This document shows, piece by piece, positions 12,794 to 23,566 of a DNA stretch of 64,000 bases. How positions within the stretch are numbered: position 1 is the first letter of the stretch; each line of letters opens with the position of its first letter. The stretch comes from Strigops habroptila. Lineage: Eukaryota > Chordata > Aves > Psittaciformes > Psittacidae. Under the pieces are notes generated by a model. That model saw only the letters and a program-made list of their open reading frames with translations. It was not told the origin of the DNA and did no database searches. The position numbers and the translations under genes are program-made. The DNA lies in the NCBI RefSeq assembly GCF_004027225.2, contig NC_044277.2:139743057-139807056 (forward strand), read 5' to 3'.

Positions 12794-14798
12794 CAGTTTG
12801 AGCAGCAGATGTCTTTCCTCTGTGCTCAGTTGTGAGCTGCTTGGCACACTGCCACAGGTTTCCTCTGTAAACTTGGGAGAGTCACTTCATCTCTCCCTTG
12901 ATATTTGCCTGTATTGTTCATCCAGGCTTTTAGGACCACAGAGTGCCTCTTACTGGGTAGAGGGACAGTCCCTCATTATGAGGTTGTTTTGATCATTACT
13001 GGAATCTAGATAAATCATCACAGCTATTAGTTCTCTTCAGCATGTGGTAAATAAAAGATACCATCCAGAAAAGAGGAGCAATTTGCCATAATGATGATTA
13101 TATTAACACATATTTTGTAGAACACTACTTATGAGTTCCTACCACACCTACTTCAATGAGTCTTTGTTCTCTGCATGGCTTCTGGGAATAATTAAGCACA
13201 AGAAATGTTTACCTGGGGCTTAAAATTCAGCTAGCCTGTAACATATTGCCAGCATTCTCCACCCAAGTAAGTGCTCCCAGTGAGCTCATCATAACCCTCA
13301 TCTCTGTGTAGGAGCTTCTTCTATAACATTGAAACCATTGGGAGTTTGCCACTGATTACAGTGGCAGTGAGATCAGACACCTTGGGTCAGTACCAGAGCA
13401 CGCTAGTGATGAAAAGGATGTGTGATTTGGATAAGAAGGGAAGACTTGTCTCTCAGTCCCTCATAATGGCTCAGAAATCCATTGAAAATGTTAGCAAGAG
13501 GCTTTTTCGTTTCCTTCTAGAAAAAGCATATATATTTAATTTCTGTAATAAAACATTCTAATAGTAGTAAATAGTGAAGTTCTAGAAGGAAAAAATTGAT
13601 TTCTCAGCTAATGCAGGAAAGAGGGGGAAATTACAAATCCCTGGCTGCCTTTTATTGGTTGACTTGCAACATTTTCCCGCAGAGAGCCATGTGAAAATAG
13701 TTTTAACACGCAGGTGGCTACAAGAGAAGGGCTGTGCTATGTGAAGCCCAGTATCTCATTGAAGTGGTTCAACCTACTTTTCCAAGTATATTACAAAGTG
13801 AGTCAGACTGAAACTGTTGTAGATAGCCTGCTCCACTTCAGATAGTTGCATATTCATTTTAGCATAGAAAAAATTTTACGTTGGCATTTTCTGTTCCTTG
13901 TAGTCACGTTGGCTTTTCAAAATAGTTTTTGAACTAAAAATATGTTTCCTGAAATTCATACACTGGGGAAAAAAAAAATCTCTTCCCTGCCCCACACTGA
14001 AGCAGATAATGAGTACCAAGACTCAGAACCAGTAAGCAAGTAATTCTTCAATGCCTGGGAAAAACATGAAGCTATTGGGTCAAAGTATATTTCTACAAGG
14101 CAGTCATTGCAAGTTAGTTTGGGTTCAAGCCCCCTTGAGTTAGCTCAGGAAGACTCCAATAACAGTTTACATGAGCTTCACAGATCCCCTATTGCATTTC
14201 CAGCTTGACTTTCACCCACAACCTCTGCAGACCTCTACCTTAAGTTGAAAGTAACTTCCAGCTCTGTGTTTTTCTGTGTGAACAGTAATCACACAGGGAC
14301 AACATGTATTTAATGCCTTAGGTTAGTTAACACAAACTTGCACAATTCATCATGATCCATGTCATAATGCCACCCATCTAATGTGCATTCCCACTGTGGT
14401 ATCCACAGTTACTTTGGCACACAGACCATGATGCAATATACTGTACATAGGGGACAGATATGCTGCCTGTGAATAATGCAAATGAGTGGCTGCAGAGTAG
14501 TTATTTCAGTGCAAACTGGACTCAGTAAGCTTGATTCTGCAAAATGCAAAGCAACGTTTGCTCCCTCCGAAGTCAATAGAAGTTGATTTAACTTTTCAAA
14601 TTCACTTTGATTAACCTGGTCTGGACACTGTGGCACTTGGCTTGTTGTAAAGAAAATTGGTAGTGAAAGATCAAAGATTTTCTAATTTAAGGTGGGAGGA
14701 AATGTTTGTTGCTGCTGAAAATGCTATCTTCATAAATAGCAATGACACAAGCTGATAAACTACCATTATTGAGTTTCTTTCTCTTTTTTTTTCTTAAG

Positions 14799-14970
14799 CT
14801 GAAATTATGTCACCTGTAGACAGAACTAAGGAAAATGGATTGCAAATGCCAAACCTATGCAAATTTTGTGACATTAAAGTAACAACCTGCTCAAACCAAC
14901 ATCAGTGCAAAAGCAACTGCAACATCACTTCTATCTGTGAGAAGAATAGTGAAGTCTGTGTTGCTATATG
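14799..14970 (+). CDS. TGFBR2: TGFBR2 exon 2: first part of the TGF-beta-binding ectodomain
   Basis: This exon encodes the N-terminal half of the extracellular three-finger-fold domain that binds TGF-beta. The acceptor is a long pyrimidine tract ending AAG, and the donor is ATG|GTAAGT. Its first two bases complete a codon begun in exon 1 (Ala if exon 1 ends in G, as the human exon does). It then reads through [18 protein letters not shown] and VCVAI, and ends two bases into a Trp codon finished by the next exon. Seven of the domain's 12 cysteines lie here, and NIT is an N-glycosylation sequon. The exon is 172 nt against 169 nt in human, one extra codon in the same phase. The stretch before the first cysteine is the least human-like part. 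The short track-style ORFs do not show this exon because it has no in-frame start of its own. Confidence 0.95.
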
Positions 14971-16045
14971 GTAAGTTATTTCTTCATACAAGTGTGGAGG
15001 GAAGCATACCCTCATTCATCATTACTTAGTACTTTCCTCGGTTGCTCTGATATTCACAATGTCCCTGCTACCTCACAGGGCTTTGCTCTCTCACTTCCAA
15101 CTCATATCTGTGCTCAGCATACTGAGAGTTGTTTGAAGTTAACAACAATTCTGATATGAAGTGTTCTTTTTCTTCAAAAGCATTTCTGTTCCAGCTCATG
15201 CTGTTATTGGAAAAGAGGCATGGTTTTGCTCAAGCCATTAAGCTGCATCTACCCACAGCACTGAGAGTGGAAACAGATTTGAGACTTGGAGAGGATTATG
15301 GTAGCATTTGCTGAAGAAAGACAATTCTCTCTCGGTTTTAAAAGTGAACTAGATTATGTAGATCTATCACAGTAAGCTTATTTAATGTGTATAGGTGGAA
15401 ATACTTTCTCTTAATGGTAAAAAAAAGAACAGTGTCTGTATTGGCTCTGATATAGGAGTGGTGCTTTTATATGTCTAGGTTCAAAGAAATTAAAAGTATA
15501 TGAAATTGAGTTGTAACACTTTTGCAGGATTCATTGACTCTGACCTTGCATTCCAGTCTAAAACCCGGGGTCTTGCCCTTCTAGAAATGGTAAACCAATC
15601 CTACCAAAGAAAGCCAGAAACACTCATAATGAGTTCATAGGTGGACAAAAGAAACAGAACTGATTATTTGCAACATTGCTGCAGATTTAGGAACAGAATT
15701 AGAACCACTTACAGAACTACATAATTCATTTATTAAGGGATTAGTTGTGTTCATTGACCTGATGTTCAGCATAATTGGAAGTAGACACTTGAAATGCAGG
15801 ATCAGTCCAGCGTGCTGTTCCATATTTGTCATGTGCCTCTTTAGTAAGTGATCAGTGTCTATTACTACCATATGAAGTGCCTGTAGTGCAATTTAAGATA
15901 CATTCTGGATTTTTCATGCCAGAATGATACTCTTTAAATCCCATTTGAGTTCTCAAGATGCAAATTTGGGGCAGACACAGTGCTATCTGCTCCCTTTGTA
16001 AAATATTTCTGCCTTGTTTTCAGTTTTCTCCTTTTCATTTTTTAG
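14971..16045 (+). other. TGFBR2: TGFBR2 intron 2
   Basis: A short 1,075-bp intron with GTAAGT donor and TTTTTTAG acceptor. It splits a Trp codon between bases 2 and 3. No recognisable repeat or other gene is seen inside. Confidence 0.9.
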
Positions 16046-16236
16046 GAGACAGAATGATGAAAATGTGACATTAGAAACAATATGCCATGATCCCCAGAAA
16101 ACACTGTATGGTCATATGTTGGATGACTCCAGCTCAGAGCAGTGTTTGATGCGGGAAAGGAAGGAAGATGGGGGATTGATGTTCATGTGTTCCTGTACAG
16201 GTGAAGAATGCAATGATATGCTCATCTTTCCATCAG
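16046..16236 (+). CDS. TGFBR2: TGFBR2 exon 3: second part of the ectodomain
   Basis: The exon completes the split Trp codon and continues RQNDENVTLETIC, the start of the second half of the ligand-binding domain. It carries the last five ectodomain cysteines, the final ones in MCSCTGEECNDM, so all 12 expected cysteines are present across exons 2 and 3. NVT is an N-glycosylation sequon also present as NIT in human. Length is 191 nt, identical to the human exon, with donor CAG|GTATGT. The exon ends one base into the Asp codon completed by exon 4. The linker in the middle of the exon (about 16095-16165) differs more from human than the cysteine framework, as expected of surface loops. Confidence 0.96.
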
Positions 16237-17943
16237 GTATGTTTAATAATTTATGCTGCATTCCTAAGGTATACCTTGCAAGTAATATTAAGTGTGTCAT
16301 AGCAATGGAGTTTGGAATTGCATTTTGTGGAGGAAAACTTCTAGCTGCAGGAACTATTTTGGTCTCTTCTGAGTCTTGTCAAACCTCAACCTTTCTTTTT
16401 CTGTGTTCAGAGGATATTTCTTCCTGCCAGCCTGTCCTCCTTCTTTTGAAGTAGGTCTGATATTCAGCTTGAGACACTGCACTTAAAAGTTGATGAAAAG
16501 AAAGATGAAAGCAAGATGTTTAGAGCTGTTCTGTTGACACACCAAAATACAACATATGCGAATTACATTATAAAACATAATCAAGAGGCAAATGCCATAT
16601 TTAGTGTCTTGCCTCTTCTAAAAGGCTGTTTTGCCATAGTGTGACATCTGTATATACAGATACTGCTGAGTAACTTGATTGGATGTGAATTTAAACTCAG
16701 CTTCTCTGTTGTAAGTGACCATTTGCACTTGTTCTGTGGCGGGTGTGAAGCAGCTACAGGGTTCCTTCACTGGTGGATATGTTACCTCATGCTTACTACA
16801 GCATGAGTATATGAGTATAGGATGCGTATATGAGTTCAGTTAAACCAGTGAAATCTGAGTATAGACCAAATCACAAGTGTATAACCTGTCCCCATTCTAC
16901 TCCATGAATGCGTATATGGACCACTGCAAACACTGTAAAGGCAGTGCAGGTGTGTACAGTGCTGGTGGACTCCATGCTGCACACAGACATGTGCATGTGT
17001 GCATGCATACGCTTCACTACTTTCTCCTACCAGCTGGATCCCACAATGATTCTTTTGCTGAGACTTAAGTCAGGTCTCTTGGAGGCAGATGGAGAACTTT
17101 GTGTGCACACACTTCTATATAAGTATGGCACATAAAACCCATCCTTATCACTCGTAAGTTCCTCAGAAAAGGATATACTGAAACCCTCATTACCTGAGAT
17201 AATGAAGGGTTAGGATGCTGTTTCCTTTCCTGGAAAACATGATGTGTGACTGCAATGTGGCAGACAACTGTATGAGTGCTTTCTAGCTCTCTCTTCCCAG
17301 CCCTCCAAGAAGGCAACCTGGTTTCAGTTGCAAAACCACACCAGATTAGTCAAAAGCAAGCTGGAAAGTCTTTGCCTCCCTTGGCCCAGGCTATCCATAT
17401 CACCTCCTCCCCTCTTCCTCATCCCCCCTCCAAGCTTGATTTGAAACCAGACAACCCGACTACTGATCCATGGTTATATGACTAACCCTTACTTGGGTGG
17501 GCTTTAAAGGAGTTGAAGTAAATACTAGTATTAGTGTGAGCACAGGTGGTAGACACAGGACCTAATTCTAACAGATTGCCTTGATTTCACTGGAGACAAC
17601 GTGTTCCCAGAGAAAAGTTCTTACTCTGTGAGCTGTCTAGAGTTTTTATACAAAGTGAACCGCACCCTTGTGGATTTTGGCTAATTTGTTATAAATTAGT
17701 CATGTTATAGCTGTTTCTCCTGGAGCTATGTAGATGAATACAATCATTCTGACAAATGTGTGTCTTCTCTGTGTATGCTTATGAAAACCATTTTATAAAT
17801 TCAACACCAACTGCCTTCATTCCCATCAAATCTGCAGCCCCCCCTTACATTTCCAGATCAGCCTAAAAGGAGCTGTAGTATAAATTAAAACCCAGTGGTT
17901 TTACTCTAATTCCTTTCACTCCTTGGTGTGGAGTTTCTCCTCC

Positions 17944-17977
17944 TACGTCACGTGCTTTAAGCACTGTAGGTGACTCA
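17944..17977 (+). promoter_or_regulatory. CRE / E-box / AP-1 motif cluster (candidate)
   Basis: TACGTCA (17944-17950) overlaps the E-box CACGTG (17949-17954), and a consensus AP-1 site TGACTCA follows at 17971-17977. TGCGGT, a RUNX-type core, followed by TTTCCTG, lies 250 bases on at 18233. CpG-containing motifs are rare in the surrounding AT-rich intron. Enhancer activity is an inference from motifs only. Confidence 0.3.
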
Positions 17978-20222
17978 TGAAAACTGTGTTACATTCACAT
18001 GTAATAAGTGAATAACTACAGATAAAAAATAATCTAAAATTTCAGTTTGTAACATTTCCAGTTCATTCACAAACACAAGCATTAACTCCAATTGGGAGAG
18101 GGAGAATTGAGGCTTTGTCATTCCTTTTTTATTGCTGTGCATTAGTGTTTCTTTTAAATGAAAACAGCCTCTTTGGGTTGCTTGCCTGGTTAGCCATGGC
18201 AGGAAGACAAATGATTTTTACAGTATCAGACATGCGGTTTCCTGTCTGTGTTTAAGTTTGAGCAGAACATCACAGCCAGCTGGTCCACGGCTCCTCCAGA
18301 CAACTAGATAATAGCCTGTAATAATTTTGCCTTTGGAATGACTGTCAACCAGATCTATTCTATACATTGTTCTTGCTTTTTTTTCTCTCTACATTTCTTG
18401 TACACCAAAGCAAGAATTTTTGCAGTGGTTTGCACAGCCTATGGTTTTAGAGAGTGCACAAAAGCTAGTCTAAAAAAGCCAGATCAAACAGTGATTGTAC
18501 TTTTATTAAGCAGAAACTGGGATGATAAAAAAGATTGTAATTTTTCACCTGTTAATCACAGGCTTTCCTTTCAAGCTATTGCTATAAATGATCAGTGTTC
18601 TAGCTCTTCTCTTGGGTGCACACTTAAGACAGACCAGATTTAATTTGTTCCTGGTCTTTCTGAGGTAAGAAGGAAAACTGGGTAAGGCAAAAAAGTTTTA
18701 ATTTCCACCAGAGGTTAGTCACTACGTTCCATTGATTCAGAGCTGAGCTGTTATTGTTTATAGAAGAATTGTTTTACAGCACTGTTGGCGTGCATCAGTC
18801 TTGACTGTGAAGGGTAAATCTGACTCCGTTTTTAGACACAAACATCTAAAGGTTTTGGGTGGTGGGAGGTGTTGTGACTCACCCAAGAGCAGCTTTGGAA
18901 ATGTTTGAAGTAATTACATCCAAATCAAATGCCTGCTTCTTGTATGGACTTCCCTTTAAATTGCCCATCTGAAAAATAAACAAGGCACAGTCAGACATGT
19001 GCTTAAACATGCCTGTAGTTCTGCTGTGCCAGGAGGCTGACCCTGATTCAGATCCCTGGCATTTCAGGCCACAGGCAGCTGGTGGAAAATGCTGTGTGCA
19101 GAATCACTCAAACAGTGTTCTGTAGTTCTTGGAGAAATAATATACAGGAGACAGGTAGCCACTGCAAATCTGACTACACTTTGTTTATTTTTTAATCCCT
19201 CTCTTTTTTGCCAAACAACATTGTGGGTGACTGGCAAGCAACTTACATCCCTGTGGTGGAAAAATGCTTCTCACAGCAAAACTGAATGCCAGTGTGTTTT
19301 AATTCTTATTTATTCAAATGTCTAATGTCAGTGTTATCAGGAGGCAAAGCCAAGGAGCAAAACCACTGGAAAAGATTAGCCAAAATCAGGGGGCGAAAGG
19401 CCTTGGCTGGCTAGAAGCTGGCTGGGTGGTGGACAGGGGACTGCTCTTGCTGTCATGGAAAAGATGAGTGCAGGACTGGACTAGCAGGGTTTTTTCCTCC
19501 CTAGTGTCTAGTTATGTCTGGTGGATCTTCTGCATCTTGCTTTGCCTTCCTATGTTTTGATCTGTTGTGATGGACCAGGTCTGTCTGTAGCTGTTTGCAC
19601 AGTTCCAGGCCTCCCTTGGTATTTGGGCAGCTTCGTTCCTCAGCCTTCCCTTCACCACACCATCTCCTAGCCTCTATTCATCAGCCAGTATGAGCATGAC
19701 AAATGCCTAACAAAGTTCTTCTTTATCCTGAGCTATTTGGCTGAGATCAAAGCTTGTTTATCCAAAGGGACCAAGTAGGACTGTGCTCTTTCAAGCCTCA
19801 TGTCTGACCCTTTCTCTGTGAGCAGAGATGACCAGGCACTCAATGTAGCCTAGGAAATGGGATACCTGCATGTTACTCAGTGCATGACCTACCTTCTATG
19901 CAGTGCAACCTCTACCTGTTGTGCAGGTTCATTCAGACACATTCATTCAGCAGTGTGCAAAAGGGTGACCCCAGCACTGGAGGCTGCAGAGAGGAAAACG
20001 AACCCTTTAAGTACTGTTGTCATTATATATGCAGTTGTTATCCTGGGCATCAAGTTCAAATCCAAGAAAAAATGCAGAGATCTCAAAATTTGGAAATATG
20101 ATTTGCAGACCTGTAGCACAGCCCAGTTTGCTTTAGAGTTGTTTCATTCTGATAACTTACACTGTGATCATTTCTCATCCTCGCCTATCTTGCCCTGCAG
20201 CTTGCAACCAAGGTTTGAACAA

Positions 20223-20265
20223 CACAGTCTACCTGAACAACTGTGAGATTTTTAGGTAGACTGTG
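20223..20265. repeat. perfect inverted repeat, 12-bp arms
   Basis: CACAGTCTACCT (20223-20234) and AGGTAGACTGTG (20254-20265) are exact reverse complements separated by 19 bases. In RNA a G-U pair and two further pairs would lengthen the stem. It lies in TGFBR2 intron 3 and has no known role. Confidence 0.85.
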
Positions 20266-22679
20266 ATTATTCCTTATGTACTGCAAGACAAGGTCATTGT
20301 TTTGAATATTCCCTCCACACTTAGCCATAATATGGGAGAAACCTTTAGCAGGAGCAACGTATACAAGTTTTTAATGACTATCTGGGTCATCCAAGCAGTT
20401 GTCTTGAAATATCAAAACTTCAGTGACAGAGATCACTGACAAATCAAGGAAATTTATGAGAATAATGAAGCTAATTGGGGAAGTGTGTCAGAGTGGGGAG
20501 GGTGTTGTGCTGCTAACGATCTTCACATTGATTATGATTTTACTGAGTTTGCTAATTGAGAGTGTAAGAGACGTAAGTATTTGATTTATCAATTGTGGCT
20601 GAGTCATTTGCCTGAACAAATTATAGCCTATGGATTTGCAGTGTGTCAAGTGCTGTGATTGCTCACTGTGTACAGTTGTTACCTGGGAGACCTGGTATTG
20701 TTTGCTGCCTGAACCACCACAAGCATGCCTGTGTGATACCTTGTCCTGTGCCCAGATCGCAGGAGATCTGGGTAATGTTTTAGTGTTTCCTTAACTTGAT
20801 ATCTCTCACTTGTCTCTAACATATTGCCCCTGTCTTTTCCTTTCTTTCTCTCCTCTTCCTCTCCTTACTAGAGTGAAAGCGTTAGTGATTTTACTTGACT
20901 ACATAGGAAGATCTCAGACTTAAAAGCAGACTAAAGACCTGTGCACAAACAGCCGCCAGGCCATAAATACTCATATGATGAGTTATCCAGTGCTCAAGGA
21001 ACAGCAGAAGGGAGATGATTACAGCTGGACTGCTTCCAAGTGGATTTTAACAAAGGCTTTCATTAATCTGTTTTTCTGTTATCCAACTAACATGTTCAGA
21101 AGGTAACTGTCTTCCAGCTTCCCCATAAAAGAGGTCAGTAGCATTGCATAACATTGCACAGAGCCTCTCACCACTTTTATATTGGCATTGTTCTCTATGT
21201 TTCCTCTTAGGTATTTGCAGCCACAGAGTCCCACCCAATGCCTGCAGCTGTATGTAACCAAAGGAGAGGCTGTCTAATACTGAATGTCTGATTCACTTAG
21301 TGGGATAGAAAGGAAATTGAATGGAAAGAGGCAAAAGAAGCCAGAATTTTGTTTTGCTCTGTATTATTTATATTGTTTGCTTCCTAGGAAAATAACCATG
21401 CAGAGCTCAGTTACAGATCTGTGTAAAAACAAATTAGGCAGTGCTCTTCCCGTCTGGTTGGCATATTTGTTACAATTTGCATCATTTGAGAGCTTAATAA
21501 GTGTGGGAATGTGGCCAACCTTTTATCAGGTTGTCATGGAAGAGACTTTAATAATTATAGACAGAAACAAACTGTAACTAACACTGGCAACATAGTATTT
21601 TGGGAAAGGTTGGAGGGGTGAAACTGAGGCTGAGAATAAAAATAGTGGTTAACATGTGGCATCTGTTGGAACATATTGAAACTGGAGAGATTGATTTGTT
21701 CCAGAAAACCACCAGCAAACAGCAGCAGACACTGAGTTAGATATCTGAGGCATGTATCACAGACACACAGTCACATCGTGTAAAGTAGACTATATTTGCT
21801 TTCATATTGCTGAGCAGGAAAGCTCAGCTTCAAAAGCCAACATGTGAGAGTTGCCATGTACACACAGTGAAGTGACCTGTAAGAATAGAAGAGGTAAGAA
21901 GGGAATGCATCCAGGGGTGGGAGATTTTAAACAAATGAGTGCTGTGCCAGCAAACCAAGAAATTACACTTTCTAGCCAGCAGTGAGGGCGTAAAACAGCA
22001 ACAAACTATTTGTTCTGCCTTAGAGCTTAAGAGTTTCCTAAAACCTCCTGGGTGCTGAATAGCATACTTGGCAATCAGTTGAAAAATGAAATTCTGCTTA
22101 CAATAGCTAAAATGTCCATTACATCATTGCTGCCCAGCCTTTTTACTGAAGCAAGCTGCCCAAGAGCAATCAATTCGCCTACCTCCCACCTCTGTGACTT
22201 CATTCCCATAGGGTGACGGATGCATGTGCATGACTCTTCAAACATATAACACATATAACTGGGTCACGTAACTGGGGGATTTTCCCTGGGTATTACACAG
22301 ACGTCTTGAGTCCTGATCACCCGATGATGGGTAGTCGTGTTGCCAAGGGCAAAGCTGCAGGCTCCCAGGGGACAGCAGCAGTGCGTGTGCCACAGCTCTC
22401 CAAAACCTGCTCATACTTTTGCCTTACTCCCTTCTCAGGAAAAGAGGTAAGTGGTGGCACTGGGCAATCGCCTGCATCAAGTGCTGTTTTGCCAGCCATA
22501 TGTTGACTGCTGAGCAACATTCAGGCAGGCAAATAACCAAAAGGTCAAATGAATGAGTTCCCACACATCTGAGCAAACATCCTTAGGAGCCCAAATTCTG
22601 AGCCATGCAGATGGCAGTGCTTTAGAAAGACAGCTTTAGAAACAGGCTCCAGGGATGGCTTTACCTTGCCACTTCCACT

Positions 22680-23566
22680 GTCTTTGAGGGAAAGGGTGTA
22701 GATTTTGTCTATCTAGACTTTCGTAAAGCCTTTGATGTCATTTCTCACAGCATTCTCCTAGAGAATATGGCTGCTCATGGCTTGGACAGGTGTACTCTTT
22801 TCTGGGTAAAAAACGGGCTGGATGGCCATCCCAAAGAGTGCTGGTGAATGGAGTTAAATCCAGTTGTCAGCCAGTCAAAAGGGCTCAGTACTGGGGCCAG
22901 TTCTGTCTAATACCTTTATCAACTATCTGGACAAGGGAATTGAGTGCACCCTCAGTAAATTTGCAGATGACACCAAGTTGGGTGGGAGTGTTGATCTACT
23001 GGAGGGTAGGAAGGCTCTGCAGGAAGATCTGGACAAGCTCAATTGATAGGCCAAGGCCAATGGTATGATTCTAAGGTTCTGCACTTGGGCCACAACAACT
23101 CCATGCAACGCTCCAGGCTCTGGGAAGAGTGGCTGGAAAGCTGCTCAGTGGGAAAGGACCTGGGGGTGCTGGTTCATGGAGCTGAACATGAGCCAGCTTG
23201 TGCCCAGGCAGCCAAGAAGGCCAATGACATCCTGGCCTGTATCAGCAGGTGTGGCAGCAGGGCCAGGGCCAGGGCAGTGATCATCCCCCTGTACTGGGCA
23301 CTGGTGAGGCTGCACCTCGAATCCTGTGTTCAGTTCTGGGCCCCTCACTACAAGAGAGACATTGGGGTGCTGGAGCGGGGCCAGAGAAGGACGATGAAGC
23401 TGGTGAAGGGCCTGAAGCACAAGTGTGATGAGAAACAGCTGAGGGACCTGTGGGGGTTTTGTCTAGAGAAGAGAAGGCTCAGGGGGACCTTATCACTCTC
23501 TACAGCTACCTGAAAGGAGGTTGTAGCAAGGTGAGTGTCGGTCTCTTTTTCCAAGTAACAAGTTAT
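22680..23566 (+). mobile_element. CR1 LINE fragment (reverse transcriptase C-terminal half)
   Basis: Truncated, decayed CR1 non-LTR retrotransposon in sense orientation within TGFBR2 intron 3. Translation in shifting frames shows typical CR1 RT blocks: a YLDFRKAFDV-like segment near 22710-22740, LVNGVKSS near 22840, GSVLGPVL with the catalytic FADD box (about 22880-22975), then KVLHLGHNN, DLGVLV, AKKANDILACI and VQFWAPHYKRD up to about 23380, and LEKRRLRG near 23470. The change of frame between the early and late blocks shows it is not functional. Both ends are lost: the 5' end lacks the endonuclease and the first RT blocks, and recognisable similarity fades near 23566 before the 3' terminal repeat. 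It is more GC-rich than its surroundings. The 156-residue ORF at 23043-23513 is a remnant of this element, not a host gene. Confidence 0.93.

Larger units (their letters stand above)
1..14798 (+). other. TGFBR2: TGFBR2 intron 1 (3' part only)
   Basis: This stretch precedes the first recognisable TGFBR2 exon and ends in a strong acceptor: a long T/C tract followed by AAG at 14796-14798. I see no GC-rich promoter or signal-peptide exon, so exon 1 should lie further upstream. Human TGFBR2 intron 1 is also tens of kilobases long. The ORFs here are short, overlap on both strands and show no recognisable domain, so I treat them as chance. Small structures inside include a perfect hairpin at 9642-9667, a G/T-rich tract near 10019-10060, a 25-bp imperfect tandem repeat at 11978-12027 and a 15-bp tandem repeat at 12764-12793. 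In human an optional 75-nt exon lies in this intron; I did not find an equivalent by eye. Confidence 0.8.

Noticed and set aside
1..14798. Possible alternative exon (the human 75-nt insertion exon of the longer isoform)
   Set aside because: I searched by eye for its CPSCNRT-like coding pattern and found none; absence is not proven and needs a translated search.
19857..20246. 129-residue ORF in intron 3
   Set aside because: No recognisable domain and no supporting splice or start context; overlapped by another frame.
23043..23513. 156-residue ORF, the longest one outside the exons apart from exon 4
   Set aside because: Its translation is the C-terminal part of CR1 reverse transcriptase; it belongs to a decayed LINE, not to a host gene.
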